Assembly (NCBI GenBank): GCA_021776175.1
Contig: JAJFGJ010000032.1
Span: 1 to 64,000 of the forward strand
Length of the DNA stretch: 64,000 bases
Source of the DNA: Kiloniellaceae bacterium
GTDB lineage: Bacteria; Pseudomonadota; Alphaproteobacteria; Kiloniellales; J153
Reading direction: 5' to 3'
Position numbers and translations under genes: made by a program. Shown one piece after another: positions 9,744 to 18,120 of this stretch (positions within the stretch are counted from its first letter, which is position 1; each line of letters opens with the position of its first letter). The notes beneath the pieces are model-generated. The model ran no database searches. It saw only the letters and a list, made by a program, of their open reading frames with translations, and was not told the origin of the DNA.

Positions 9744-10169
9744 ATGAAATGCGGCCCCGCTTGGCTACCTTCCTGCGTCTTCGTTCTCGCGACCGGTATC
9801 GCCGGCACGGCCGGCGGTTTCGCCCTGGCCGAGCGGGCCGAAGCGCTGTTCTTGCGCCAGCAGAGCGTGCAAAGCTCCCTGGTCAGCACCGTGTCGGAGG
9901 TCGAGACGGTTCGCCCGCGCCTGGCCGCACGCCTTTACGGGCTGGAGGACGACCTGCACACCGCCTGCCGCCCCCTGCGCGAGGCCAGCCGGCGCCGCCT
10001 CGACGGGCAGGACTTGGGGCCGAATCTTGAATGGGCGGTCGTGACCACCCTCCAAAAGTGCGAATCGGCAACCAGCACGATCGAGCATCTGGTCCAGGAA
10101 GCCAAAGCTGGAAACCTGGGCGAAGGACCGCTTGTGGACATCATCCCGGCCGGGCTTTCCGGCTGGTGA
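9744..10169 (+). CDS. Small exported protein of unknown function
   Basis: A 141-residue protein. The N-terminal 28 residues (MKCGPAWLPSCVFVLATGIAG...) form a hydrophobic segment that could be a signal peptide or a single anchor. The remainder is helical and rich in charged residues, with three cysteines. I do not recognise it. It stands alone between gloB and msrB on the same strand, after a 164-base AT-rich gap. Codon use looks like that of its neighbours, which supports a real gene. Confidence 0.55.
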   Translation: MKCGPAWLPSCVFVLATGIAGTAGGFALAERAEALFLRQQSVQSSLVSTVSEVETVRPRLAARLYGLEDDLHTACRPLREASRRRLDGQDLGPNLEWAVVTTLQKCESATSTIEHLVQEAKAGNLGEGPLVDIIPAGLSGW

Positions 10170-10261
10170 AGCGGGTGTGAACGCCAGGCCGGGGCCGGCC
10201 CTGTTCCCCATGTCTCCCAATCCCTATAGTCATGCCAAGGGACCCAAGGGAGATTTGCCCC

Positions 10262-10690
10262 ATGGCGGACGACGCTAGTCAGACCGATTTTCGCAAGCCG
10301 GACGAGGAGTGGGAACGCCTCCTGACCCCGGAACAGTTCCTGGTGACCCGGCGCAAGGACACCGAGCGGGCCTTCTCGGGCGAATACAACGACTGCAAGA
10401 CGCCGGGCACCTATGGCTGCGTGTGCTGTGGTCAGCCCCTGTTTTCCTCCCGCGCGAAGTTCGATTCGGGGACCGGCTGGCCCTCCTTCACCGAGCCGGT
10501 CGATCCGCGCGCGATCGCGACGGAAACCGACCGCACCTTATGGATGAAGCGGACGGAGGTCTTATGCGCGCGCTGCGACGCGCATCTCGGACACGTCTTC
10601 GACGATGGCCCGGCGCCCAGCGGTCAGCGCTTCTGCATGAACTCGGCGGCCTTGGCCCTGAAACCGGCGGCGGACGCGGAAACCGGATAA
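10262..10690 (+). CDS. msrB: Peptide-methionine (R)-S-oxide reductase
   Basis: A 142-residue MsrB that reduces methionine R-sulfoxide in proteins. The catalytic cysteine is C125 in [11 protein letters not shown]; the zinc cysteines are C53/C56 (CVCC) and C102/C105 (CARC). The motifs [10 protein letters not shown] and [12 protein letters not shown] are diagnostic. Start at the ATG 10262 ([10 protein letters not shown]), with AAGGGAGA upstream; an upstream ATG at 10232 would place this ribosome binding site inside the gene. No signal peptide, so cytoplasmic. Confidence 0.95.
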   Translation: MADDASQTDFRKPDEEWERLLTPEQFLVTRRKDTERAFSGEYNDCKTPGTYGCVCCGQPLFSSRAKFDSGTGWPSFTEPVDPRAIATETDRTLWMKRTEVLCARCDAHLGHVFDDGPAPSGQRFCMNSAALALKPAADAETG

Positions 10691-10872
10691 AATCGGCCGC
10701 CGCTTGGTGCAAGCGCACTGTTTCATTGAAAATTCGGATTTCCGAGGGCATGTAAGAGGCTGCCGCGCGCGTCCCACGTGGCGCTCGTGCCCTTCCAGGC
10801 CGGGGTTTCCTGGGGAATAAATAAATAACAGGGACGATCCGGCCGCGCCGGGAAGGAACCGAGACGGTCTGA

Positions 10873-11847
10873 ATGCAATATATTCTCGTGGCGGCTGGTC
10901 TCAGTCTGCTGCTCCTTGGCGGCGAGATGCTGGTTCGGGGCGCCGTCGATCTGGCGCGCGGGCTAGGCGTGTCGCCTCTCGTCATCGGGCTGACCATCGT
11001 CGCTTACGGAACCGGCGCGCCTGAACTTCTGGTCAGCCTGGAGGCGAGCTTCGCCGGCTCCCACGGAATCGCCATCGGCAACATCGTCGGCTCGAACATC
11101 GCGAACATTCTTCTGATCGTCGGGTGCAGCGCCCTCATCTACCCGATTGGCTGCACCAACGGTTCCATCAAATTCAACGGCATGATGATGCTGGGCGCGA
11201 CCGTTCTCTTCGTTGCCTTGGGCTATACCGGCGCGATCACTCCCTGGGACGCCTTGCCGATGCTCGCGATCCTGGTCGCCTTCACGCTCTATAGCTATAG
11301 CTCCAGCCGCAAAACACCGGAGACGGTGGAGGCGGCGCAGGCGGACCTGGATGCGGAAGGTTTCGATAGCACCCCTCTCTCCTTGCCCAAAGCCTCCACG
11401 ATCCTTCTCGCCGGCCTGGCCTGCGTGGCGCTAGGCAGTCACTTTTTGATCGCGGGCGCCGTCGACATCGCGCGCAGTTTTGAGATCTCCGAAGCGACCA
11501 TCGGCCTCACCCTCGTCGCCCTTGGGACCTCCCTGCCCGAACTTGCCACCGCGATTGTCGCGGCCTATCGGCGTCATTCCGATGTCGCCCTGGGGAATGT
11601 CGTCGGGTCGAATCTCTTCAACATCCTGGGCATCATGGGTATCGTTCCCCTGTTCGGGGCGCTAGAGGTGCCGGACGCCGTCGTGGCCTTCGATTTCTGG
11701 GTGATGCTGGGCGCGACCGTCGTTTTCGTCGGATTGACCGCGTTCTGCGTCAAGATCGGCCGCCTCGTGGCGGGCATTTTCCTCTTGGGCTACTTTGCCT
11801 ATATCGCGTGCCATTATTATGGGATCTCGGCCATGGCCATGGGCTAG
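10873..11847 (+). CDS. Calcium/sodium antiporter, CaCA family
   Basis: A 324-residue inner-membrane exchanger with about ten membrane segments and two inverted alpha repeats. The first, with GTGAPELLVSLEASFAGSHG and GNIVGSNIANILLI, is at about residues 46-80; the second, with GTSLPELATAIVAAYRRHSD and GNVVGSNLFNILGI, is at about 220-255. The GxxxPEL and GNxxGSN motifs are the ion-binding signatures of YrbG-type Ca2+/Na+ (or K+) exchangers. The central loop (about residues 145-175) is acidic, as in the family. The 180-base gap upstream shows no riboswitch I recognise. Confidence 0.92.
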   Translation: MQYILVAAGLSLLLLGGEMLVRGAVDLARGLGVSPLVIGLTIVAYGTGAPELLVSLEASFAGSHGIAIGNIVGSNIANILLIVGCSALIYPIGCTNGSIKFNGMMMLGATVLFVALGYTGAITPWDALPMLAILVAFTLYSYSSSRKTPETVEAAQADLDAEGFDSTPLSLPKASTILLAGLACVALGSHFLIAGAVDIARSFEISEATIGLTLVALGTSLPELATAIVAAYRRHSDVALGNVVGSNLFNILGIMGIVPLFGALEVPDAVVAFDFWVMLGATVVFVGLTAFCVKIGRLVAGIFLLGYFAYIACHYYGISAMAMG

Positions 11848-11911
11848 GCCGCCAAGCAGGCGGCGCACTTGTGCCGGAGCGCGCCATTTTGCATTCTCGG
11901 ACAGGTTCCAA

Positions 11912-12706
11912 ATGACAGCTTTACCGCGCCCTTCGCATCCCGACAGCTACCCGCGCGCCGCCCTTGTCACGGGCGCGGCGCGGCGCCTTGGGCGGGCCAT
12001 CGCCTTGGATCTGGCGCGCGGCGGCTGGGCGGTCGCCATTCATTGCCATCGCTCGCGCGCGGACGCCGAGGAAACCGCCAAGGAAATCGAGGGCGGCGGC
12101 GGGCGGGCCATAGTCCTTCAAGCCGACCTGGCGCAAGAGGCCGAATCCAGCGAACTGGTCGCGCGCGCCGTCGAGGCCCTGGGACCGCTCGGCTGTCTGA
12201 TCAACAACGCCTCCGCGTTCGAAATGGATACGGCGGCAAGCGCCACCCGCGATAGCTGGGATCTCCACCTTGAGCCGAACCTGCGGGCACCGCTGGTCCT
12301 GGCCCAAAACTTCGCCCAGGCGTTGGGACCGGACCAAGGCGGCGCGATCGTCAACATGCTCGACCAAAGGGTGTGGAACCTGACACCCTATTTTCTGAGC
12401 TACAGCATCACCAAGTCCGCCCTCTGGACACTGACCCGCACCCTCGCCATGGCCCTGGCGCCGCGGGTTCGCGTGAACGGCATAGGTCCGGGCCCGGCCC
12501 TGCCGAGCCCGCGCCAGAGCCATGAGCAGTTTGCCCGGCAATGCGCCCTGATGCCCCTTGGCCGCGGCACCTCGCCAGAGGAGATATGCGCGGCGATCCG
12601 CTTTATACTTGAGGCGAAATCCATGACCGGCCAGATGATCGCGCTGGACGGCGGCCAGCACCTCGGCTGGGCTCAACCGGGGCAGCCCGAACCGGCGCCC
12701 GAGTAG
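11912..12706 (+). CDS. Short-chain dehydrogenase of pteridine-reductase (PTR1/FolM) type
   Basis: A 264-residue NAD(P)-dependent SDR. The cofactor loop is TGAARRLGR (residues 20-28), NNAS is at 99-102 and the active-site Y164-S-I-T-K168 is present. The usual catalytic serine before the tyrosine is absent; D151 (in VNMLDQRVWN) stands 13 residues before Y164, the same spacing as the Asp-Tyr-Lys triad of trypanosomatid PTR1 (D181/Y194/K198). HRS after the second strand also suits an NADPH-dependent pteridine reductase. It may reduce dihydromonapterin or dihydrofolate; this is inferred from motifs. The ATG at 11912 fits the family N-terminus; no strong ribosome binding site. Confidence 0.82.
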   Translation: MTALPRPSHPDSYPRAALVTGAARRLGRAIALDLARGGWAVAIHCHRSRADAEETAKEIEGGGGRAIVLQADLAQEAESSELVARAVEALGPLGCLINNASAFEMDTAASATRDSWDLHLEPNLRAPLVLAQNFAQALGPDQGGAIVNMLDQRVWNLTPYFLSYSITKSALWTLTRTLAMALAPRVRVNGIGPGPALPSPRQSHEQFARQCALMPLGRGTSPEEICAAIRFILEAKSMTGQMIALDGGQHLGWAQPGQPEPAPE

Positions 12707-12889
12707 AATTCCGTATGCCGGTGCCCGCCCCATAGGCTCCGTTCAAATCTTCAAACCGGGAGCTAAGGCCTTGCGGAATCGAAGAAACCGGGTTCTAGGC
12801 CCGCCAAGTTCTGCACAGGACGGCCATTTGCGGGATTGCCCTTATAGCCCAAGTTGAATGAGCGGGGGCATGGCCAATCCTCTCGGACG

Positions 12890-12919
12890 TTGTTGATATT
12901 AACGTAGCAATATCAACAA
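12890..12919. repeat. Perfect 11-bp inverted repeat TTGTTGATATT-N8-AATATCAACAA
   Basis: Arms at 12890-12900 and 12909-12919 are fully complementary around an 8-base centre. The arms are AT-rich and no T-run follows, so it looks more like a regulator site than a terminator. It lies 160 bases upstream of uvrC. Confidence 0.6.
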
Positions 12920-13009
12920 TATAGAAATTATGACCAAAAATTAAGCAAAGTGACGCAATCTAAGGTTTCGCAAGGGTGACACAGCCAAAACGAGGCCCAC
13001 TCCACAGAC

Positions 13010-13018
13010 TTATCCACA
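13010..13018 (+). promoter_or_regulatory. DnaA box, perfect consensus TTATCCACA
   Basis: The 9-mer TTATCCACA is the strict DnaA consensus, and a further TCCACA occurs a few bases upstream (13001). A single box 60 bases ahead of uvrC could bind DnaA or be chance. There is no cluster of boxes, so it is not evidence of a replication origin. Confidence 0.4.
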
Positions 13019-13078
13019 GAAATAGTGGATATCTGCGCTCCCACCGGCGCGCCGGCCGCTAGGGTTGAAGTGCGACCG

Positions 13079-15169
13079 ATGACAAAAAACCGTATTACCG
13101 GGCCTCGGTCCCCTCGCAAGACCGCCAAGGATCGCTCCGAAGGCGGTAAGCGCTCGGCCATGACGCGCGAAAGCGACCCGGGCGATGGGCCGGCCAGCGA
13201 CCTGGACCAATCGGCGCGGTGCCAGGGAACGGGCGAACGCGGACCGCTGGCGCAGGGTGAAATCGCGCCATCGGCGCATGGTGAAATCGCGCCGTCGGCG
13301 CAGGGCGAAATAGCGCGCGGAACGACGGTCATCGCCACAACGCTGAAAACCTTGCCAGGCAGTCCCGGCGTCTACCGCATGCTGGATCGGCGGGGCGAAG
13401 CGCTTTATGTCGGCAAGGCGAATAACCTGAAAAAACGGGTATCGTCGTATTGCCACGTCGACCGCTTGCCCCACCGTCTGCAACGCATGGTGGCAGCGAC
13501 CGTGTCCCTGGAGGTCGTCACCACCCATACCGAAACCGAAGCCTTGCTCCTGGAGAGCAACCTGATCAAGCGCTTGAAGCCGCGTTACAATGTGCTTCTG
13601 CGGGACGACAAATCCTTCCCTTACATCCTGATCGCGGACGACCACGAATTCCCGCAGATCGTGAAGCATCGCGGTGCACGCGCGCGCCCCGGCACCTATT
13701 TCGGCCCCTTCGCCTCGGCCGGGGCGGTCAATCGCACGGTCACAGCGCTGGAGAAGGGATTCCTTCTGCGTTCGTGCGGCGACGGGGTGTTTTCTATCCG
13801 CACCCGGCCCTGCCTGATGTACCAGATCAAGCGTTGCTCGGCCCCCTGCGTCGCGCGCATCGGCGCGGCGGATTACGGCGAACTGGTCCGTCAAGCGCGC
13901 GACTTCTTGACCGGGCGATCGCACGGCATGCAGCGGGACCTCGCCGAGTCCATGCAGGAAGCCTCGGACCGGCGGGACTTCGAGTCCGCCGCCGTTTACC
14001 GCGACCGCATAAGGGCGCTCACCCAGGTTCAATCGCGCCAGGACATCAACCTGGAGGGCCTGGAGGGCCTGGACGACGCCGACGTCGTGGCGGCCCACCA
14101 GCAGGCGGGAGAAACCTCGATTCAGGTGTTTTTCTTCCGTGCCGGGCGCAACTACGGCAACCGGGCCTACTTCCCGCGCCACGACAAAGCGCTATCGCCC
14201 GAAGAAGTTTTAAGTGCCTTCGTGCCCCAGTTCTACGAGAACAAGCCGGTGCCCAAGACCATCCTCTTGAGCCACGCCCTGAACGGCCAGGCCTTGATCG
14301 CGGAGGCGCTGTCGATACGCGCCGAACGCGCGATAAAATTCCTCAAGCCCGCGCGCGGACCCAAGCGCAAGCTGGTAGAACATGCCCTGAGTAACGCCCG
14401 CGACGCCATGGCCCGGCGCCTCGCCGAAAGCTCGGCCCAGCGTGAACTGCTGGAAGGTTTGGCCGATCGCCTGGGCCTGGACAGCCCGCCCGGGCGAATC
14501 GAGGTATACGACAACAGCCATATATCCGGCACCGACCCCTACGGCGCCATGATCGTCGCCGGACCCGAAGGTTTCATGAAAAATGCCTACCGCAAGTACC
14601 GGATCAAGCACGCGCTCAACCCCGACGGCGGCGACGACTACGCCATGATGCGGGAGGTCCTGACCCGGCGTTTCTCGCGCGCCTTGAAGGAAGACCCCGG
14701 GCGCGAGGGCGAGCAATGGCCGGGACTCCTGCTGATTGACGGCGGCAAGGGACAACTTTCCACGGTGCGCGAGGCCTTGGCCGATCTGGGTTTGAGCGAC
14801 ATTCCGGTTGCCGGCATCGCCAAGGGCCCCGAGCGCAATGCCGGGCGCGAGCAGATCTTCCTAGCCGAGAGCGACCAGCCGCTGTTACTAGAACCGCGCG
14901 ATCCGGTGCTCTACTTTCTACAGCGCCTGCGCGACGAGGCGCACCGCTTCGTCATCGGCAGCCACCGGACCGGGCGCGCCAAGTCGCGGCTTCGCTCGGC
15001 CCTCGACGGCGTGCCCGGCATCGGGGCCAAGCGCAAGAAGGCCCTGCTGCATCGTTTCGGTTCGGCCCAGGCCGTGGCGCGTGCCGGTTTAGCCGATCTC
15101 GAATCGGTCGAAGGCATTAATAAAGTGGTCGCGAAGAAGGTTTACGACTATTTTCACACCGACGGATGA
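13079..15169 (+). CDS. uvrC: Excinuclease ABC subunit C
   Basis: A UvrC of 696 residues from the ATG at 13079, the dual nuclease of nucleotide excision repair. Order of domains: an N-terminal extension of about 85 residues with a 3-copy octapeptide repeat; GIY-YIG nuclease (GVYRMLDRRGEALYVGKANN); a cysteine cluster; UVR motif (MQEASDRRDFESAAVYRDRI); RNase H-like nuclease (IEVYDNSHISGTDPYGAMIV and LLLIDGGKGQL); and tandem helix-hairpin-helix (GVPGIGAKRKKALLHRFGS). Other starts are the ATG at 13160, which has a better upstream AAGGCGGTAAG, and a longer reading from 13025. No SOS box is visible. It overlaps pgsA by ATGA. Confidence 0.96.
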   Translation: MTKNRITGPRSPRKTAKDRSEGGKRSAMTRESDPGDGPASDLDQSARCQGTGERGPLAQGEIAPSAHGEIAPSAQGEIARGTTVIATTLKTLPGSPGVYRMLDRRGEALYVGKANNLKKRVSSYCHVDRLPHRLQRMVAATVSLEVVTTHTETEALLLESNLIKRLKPRYNVLLRDDKSFPYILIADDHEFPQIVKHRGARARPGTYFGPFASAGAVNRTVTALEKGFLLRSCGDGVFSIRTRPCLMYQIKRCSAPCVARIGAADYGELVRQARDFLTGRSHGMQRDLAESMQEASDRRDFESAAVYRDRIRALTQVQSRQDINLEGLEGLDDADVVAAHQQAGETSIQVFFFRAGRNYGNRAYFPRHDKALSPEEVLSAFVPQFYENKPVPKTILLSHALNGQALIAEALSIRAERAIKFLKPARGPKRKLVEHALSNARDAMARRLAESSAQRELLEGLADRLGLDSPPGRIEVYDNSHISGTDPYGAMIVAGPEGFMKNAYRKYRIKHALNPDGGDDYAMMREVLTRRFSRALKEDPGREGEQWPGLLLIDGGKGQLSTVREALADLGLSDIPVAGIAKGPERNAGREQIFLAESDQPLLLEPRDPVLYFLQRLRDEAHRFVIGSHRTGRAKSRLRSALDGVPGIGAKRKKALLHRFGSAQAVARAGLADLESVEGINKVVAKKVYDYFHTDG
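13249..13320 (+). repeat. Three tandem 24-bp repeats inside the uvrC N-terminal extension
   Basis: Three copies starting GGCGCA at 13249, 13273 and 13297 share most positions and encode AQGEIAPS, AHGEIAPS and AQGEIARG. The period is a multiple of three, so copy changes keep the frame. Confidence 0.85.
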
Positions 15170-15732
15170 TCGGAACGATGCTCACCAACCTTCCCAACAT
15201 GTTGACCTTGTCGCGTATCGCGGCGATTCCGGTGCTGCTGGGTCTTTTGTACTTTCATGACCCGCTGAACCGCTGGATCAGCCTCGGCCTCTTTGCCTTG
15301 GCGGCCATCACCGATTTTTTCGACGGCTACCTGGCGCGGCACCGGAACCAGGTCTCGGCCCTCGGCCGTTTTCTAGATCCCATCGCGGACAAGCTGCTGG
15401 TGGCCAGCCTGATCGTGATGCTGGTGGCGCTCGGCGACGTGCGCGGTCTGGTCGTGTTTCCGGCGATCGTTATCCTCGCCCGCGAAATCCTGGTCTCCGG
15501 CCTGCGCGAGTTCCTGGCCGAAATCAAAGAGCCCCTGCCGGTTAGCAAGCTGGCCAAATGGAAAACCGCGATCCAGATGGTCGCCCTGGGTTTCTTGATT
15601 GTCGGAACGGAGGCGGGCCCCAGCTTTCTGCCCATGGAACTGCTCGGCGATGCCGGTATTTGGATCGCCGCCATCCTGACCCTGATCACCGGTTACGACT
15701 ATCTCGCCCGCGGCCTCAAGCACATGAGTTAG
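15166..15732 (+). CDS. pgsA: CDP-diacylglycerol-glycerol-3-phosphate 3-phosphatidyltransferase
   Basis: A 188-residue integral membrane enzyme that makes phosphatidylglycerolphosphate, the first committed step to phosphatidylglycerol and cardiolipin. The CDP-alcohol phosphotransferase motif D-x2-DG-x2-AR-x8-G-x3-D-x3-D is complete at residues 50-75 (DFFDGYLARHRN...GRFLDPIAD). Several hydrophobic segments are visible. The first ATG at 15166 overlaps the uvrC stop (ATGA); the ATG at 15178 (MLTNLPNMLTLSRI) is an equally typical start. Order uvrC-pgsA followed by Moco genes is common in alphaproteobacteria. Confidence 0.95.
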   Translation: MIGTMLTNLPNMLTLSRIAAIPVLLGLLYFHDPLNRWISLGLFALAAITDFFDGYLARHRNQVSALGRFLDPIADKLLVASLIVMLVALGDVRGLVVFPAIVILAREILVSGLREFLAEIKEPLPVSKLAKWKTAIQMVALGFLIVGTEAGPSFLPMELLGDAGIWIAAILTLITGYDYLARGLKHMS

Positions 15733-15743
15733 AGGAACTATCT

Positions 15744-16277
15744 TTGCCCGACAGAAACCCAACAATTTTCGGTCTGGCCGGATGGAGCGGCAGCGGCAAG
15801 ACAACCCTGTTGCGCGCCCTGATCCCGGCGCTGGTGCGGCGAAGTTTGCGCGTCTCGACCTTGAAGCACGCGCACCACAACTTCGACGTGGACAAGCCGG
15901 GTAAGGATTCCTACGAACACCGCCAGGCCGGCGCCACCGAGGTCATGGTCGCCTCCGCCCATCGTTGGGCCCTGATGCACGAATTACGCGAGGAGGGCGA
16001 ACCCTCCAGCGCCGATTTGATCCGCCAAATGACCCCGGTCGATCTGATGCTCATCGAAGGCTTTAAGACCGAGAGCCACGACAAGCTGGAAATCCATCGC
16101 CCGGCCCTGGGAAGGCCGACGCTTTATCCCGGCGATCCAAAAATCGTGGCGATCGCCAGCGACCATAACATCGAAGGGCTGCCACTCCCCCGCCTCGACC
16201 TCAACGATGCCGAAGCCATCGCCGATTTCATCGTCGCCCACTGCGGTCTCGGGGGCGCGGGTGGCAAAGCGGGCTAG
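15744..16277 (+). CDS. mobB: Molybdopterin-guanine dinucleotide biosynthesis protein MobB
   Basis: A 177-residue P-loop GTPase that assists attachment of GMP to molybdopterin. The P-loop GWSGSGKT is at residues 13-20; STLKHAHHNFDVDKPGKDS and LIEGFK are MobB signatures. Start taken as TTG at 15744, with AGAGGA about 8 bases upstream and only 11 bases after pgsA; no ATG fits the P-loop N-terminus. Its pathway partners moeA, moaD and moaE lie 14 kb downstream, beyond an accessory block. Confidence 0.92.
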   Translation: MPDRNPTIFGLAGWSGSGKTTLLRALIPALVRRSLRVSTLKHAHHNFDVDKPGKDSYEHRQAGATEVMVASAHRWALMHELREEGEPSSADLIRQMTPVDLMLIEGFKTESHDKLEIHRPALGRPTLYPGDPKIVAIASDHNIEGLPLPRLDLNDAEAIADFIVAHCGLGGAGGKAG

Positions 16278-16412
16278 GGTTCGCGTCCACTAGGCGCACC
16301 GGCTAAACACCGGTTGTTCCATGGATGGTTGACTTGGGCAAAAGCTGTTAATGTCAAGGAGTCAGCGTTACCGCGTCAAAAAGTGACGGATCGAACGAGG
16401 GGAAAGCGTCCA

Positions 16413-17384
16413 ATGAGATGGGTTTTACACGCGATATCGATTTGCGCCGCCGGGTCCATGGTGCTTGGCGTTCATGCCGCCGCTGCCAGCGGCGTCAAGG
16501 TAACGCCGCTGGGTTTGATCGAGGGGGAGTTCTGTGTATTCGACCGGGCCATGGTCTTCGAAGACCCCAACGGCACGCGGATCCTATACGATCCGGGCCG
16601 TTCCGTGGCGGGGCCGAATGACCCTCGCCTCGGTAAGATCGACGTTATTTTGCTGAGCCATATGCACGGCGATCATGTCGGCGACAAGCATCAGCCGGCG
16701 CCCAACGCGGGCGCCTGCGGCAAGCCGGACCTATCGGAAAAGTCGCTTCCCAATACCAACCTCGTCAATATCGCGCTGGCCAAGAAATCGACCATCGTCA
16801 CCGGCAGTGAGATGCGAAAGTTTTTCGGCAACAAGCTGAAATCCCTAGGCGGCGATCTGAAAAAATCCCAATTAGCGCGATTTGGCTCCTCTCGAGCTTT
16901 CGGCGGCGTCAAGATCACCACCGTCCCCGCCGCGCATTCGAACGGCGTCAACCCGGCCATGATCGGCGGTGAACTCGGCAAACTTCTGAAAGCCGCCGGC
17001 CTTGGGGGCTATGTCGGCCCGCCGACCGGTTTCGTCCTGACATTCTCCAATGGGCTGGTCGCATATCTTTCCGGCGACACCGGAATTACCGCCGAACAAG
17101 ACACCGTGGTGCGCCAGCACTATGGGGCCAAATTAGCGGTCATGAATATCGGGGATGTGTTCACCACCGGGCCGGCGGAGGCGGCTTTCGTGATCAATGA
17201 ATTGGTCCGGCCGAATTCGGTGATCGCCTCTCACGCCAATGAGGTCGCGACCGAGGGCGGCGAACTAAGGAGCGGCACTAAGACCGAAACCTTTATCAAG
17301 GCAACGAAAGTTCCGGTGCACCTGCCGTTAAGCGGCCGGACCATGGAGTTCGACGGCGATGGGCATTGCGTGGCGGGTTGCTGA
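16413..17384 (+). CDS. Exported MBL-fold metallo-hydrolase (UlaG-like)
   Basis: A 323-residue protein with an N-terminal signal peptide (about residues 1-25, ending ...GVHAAAASG) and a metallo-beta-lactamase domain. The metal motif is HMHGDH at residues 83-88, with further ligand candidates in PAAHSNGV, YLSGDTG and IASHANE. The start ATG at 16413 follows AGGGGAAAG; a longer reading from 16314 would bury the signal peptide. The substrate is unknown. The gene starts the accessory block after mobB and is convergent with the solute-binding protein gene. Confidence 0.85.
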   Translation: MRWVLHAISICAAGSMVLGVHAAAASGVKVTPLGLIEGEFCVFDRAMVFEDPNGTRILYDPGRSVAGPNDPRLGKIDVILLSHMHGDHVGDKHQPAPNAGACGKPDLSEKSLPNTNLVNIALAKKSTIVTGSEMRKFFGNKLKSLGGDLKKSQLARFGSSRAFGGVKITTVPAAHSNGVNPAMIGGELGKLLKAAGLGGYVGPPTGFVLTFSNGLVAYLSGDTGITAEQDTVVRQHYGAKLAVMNIGDVFTTGPAEAAFVINELVRPNSVIASHANEVATEGGELRSGTKTETFIKATKVPVHLPLSGRTMEFDGDGHCVAGC

Positions 17385-17391
17385 TTTCGCC

Positions 17392-18120
17392 TCAGGAATC
17401 GGACGCCACCTGCAACTTGCCTTTGACGCCATGCTCTTCGATAAGCGCGGCGACCAATCCGGTTTCCTTGGCTTCGTGGATGAATTGCTCGACAACGGCT
17501 TGAAGGGCCGTGTTGCCCGGTTTTGTGCCAATGGCCTGACGCACGGAGGTAAATCTTCCCTCCATGACGCGCGATCCCGGCAGGTCCTTGACCCTTTTGT
17601 TCAAGGCGGGCGTCAGGCCCGCCAGCGCTTCCAGTTTTTCCGCCACGAATAGATCGAAAGCTTCCGATTGGCTTTTCGCGCGGCGCAGTTCCGCGTGCTT
17701 CAAGGCCCGGCTCAAGTACAGATCGAAGGCCGCGCGGTGCATCACTGCAATCCGCACCCCCGGCCGGTCGACGTCCTCCATGGACTGAAAAGTCGAATTC
17801 TCCGGCACCAGATAGGTGGCCTCGATCTCGACATAGGCGGTGCTGAAAGCGATCTTCTCGGCCCGCTTGGGTTCCACGGCAATTAAACCGATATCCCACT
17901 CGTCCCGATCCCCCGCGTCGGCAAGCTCGCCCGGCGTCGCAAAGGTCGCGTAAGTTACCCCAACGCCGAGACGCCCGGCTATGGTCGCCGCTATGTCCGG
18001 CGCCACCCCTTGCGGGTCGCCGGTGGGGCCGGCCCCCGTCACCAGAAGAGAATTACCCAGGTTGATGCCGACGCGCAGCGTGCCGGGAATGGTGAGTTCG
18101 GATAGGGCGTCTTGGGTCAT
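17392..18120 (-). CDS. Amino-acid-type solute-binding domain protein, no signal peptide
   Basis: A 242-residue protein of the bacterial extracellular solute-binding family 3. It has LRVGINLGNSLLVT near the start, GVAPDIAATIAGRLGVGVTY, WDIGLIAVEPKRAEKIAFS and YVEIEATYLVP, the standard features of polar amino acid binding proteins. It begins directly with the mature domain, with no signal peptide or lipobox, so either it acts in the cytoplasm or it is exported in an unusual way. No ABC permease or ATPase gene is nearby. Its ATG overlaps the stop of a small upstream reading frame. Confidence 0.82.
   Translation of the reverse strand: MTQDALSELTIPGTLRVGINLGNSLLVTGAGPTGDPQGVAPDIAATIAGRLGVGVTYATFATPGELADAGDRDEWDIGLIAVEPKRAEKIAFSTAYVEIEATYLVPENSTFQSMEDVDRPGVRIAVMHRAAFDLYLSRALKHAELRRAKSQSEAFDLFVAEKLEALAGLTPALNKRVKDLPGSRVMEGRFTSVRQAIGTKPGNTALQAVVEQFIHEAKETGLVAALIEEHGVKGKLQVASDS

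Larger units (their letters stand above)
12707..13078. other. Intergenic region upstream of uvrC
   Basis: About 370 bases without a convincing gene. It holds a perfect AT-rich palindrome (12890-12919) and one perfect DnaA box (13010-13018), listed separately. The segment 12885-13000 is AT-rich compared with its flanks. No SOS box (GTTC-N7-GTTC) was found; two GTTC words near 12790-12815 are spaced by 12, not 7. Confidence 0.5.

Noticed and set aside
12790..12815. Possible SOS (LexA) box ahead of uvrC made of two GTTC words
   Set aside because: The spacing is 12, not the 7 required for the alphaproteobacterial box. No valid site was found ahead of uvrB, uvrC, recN or ligA.
13010..13018. Replication origin near uvrC
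   Set aside because: Only one perfect DnaA box is present, with no cluster of boxes and no dnaA or parAB genes.
13249..13320. CRISPR-like array
   Set aside because: The three repeats are contiguous 24-mers without spacers and lie in frame inside uvrC; no cas genes occur in the window.
13010..14182. A 390-codon minus-strand frame opposite uvrC
   Set aside because: Antisense to the GIY-YIG and UVR domains of uvrC; low-complexity repeats in it come from the 24-bp repeats in uvrC.
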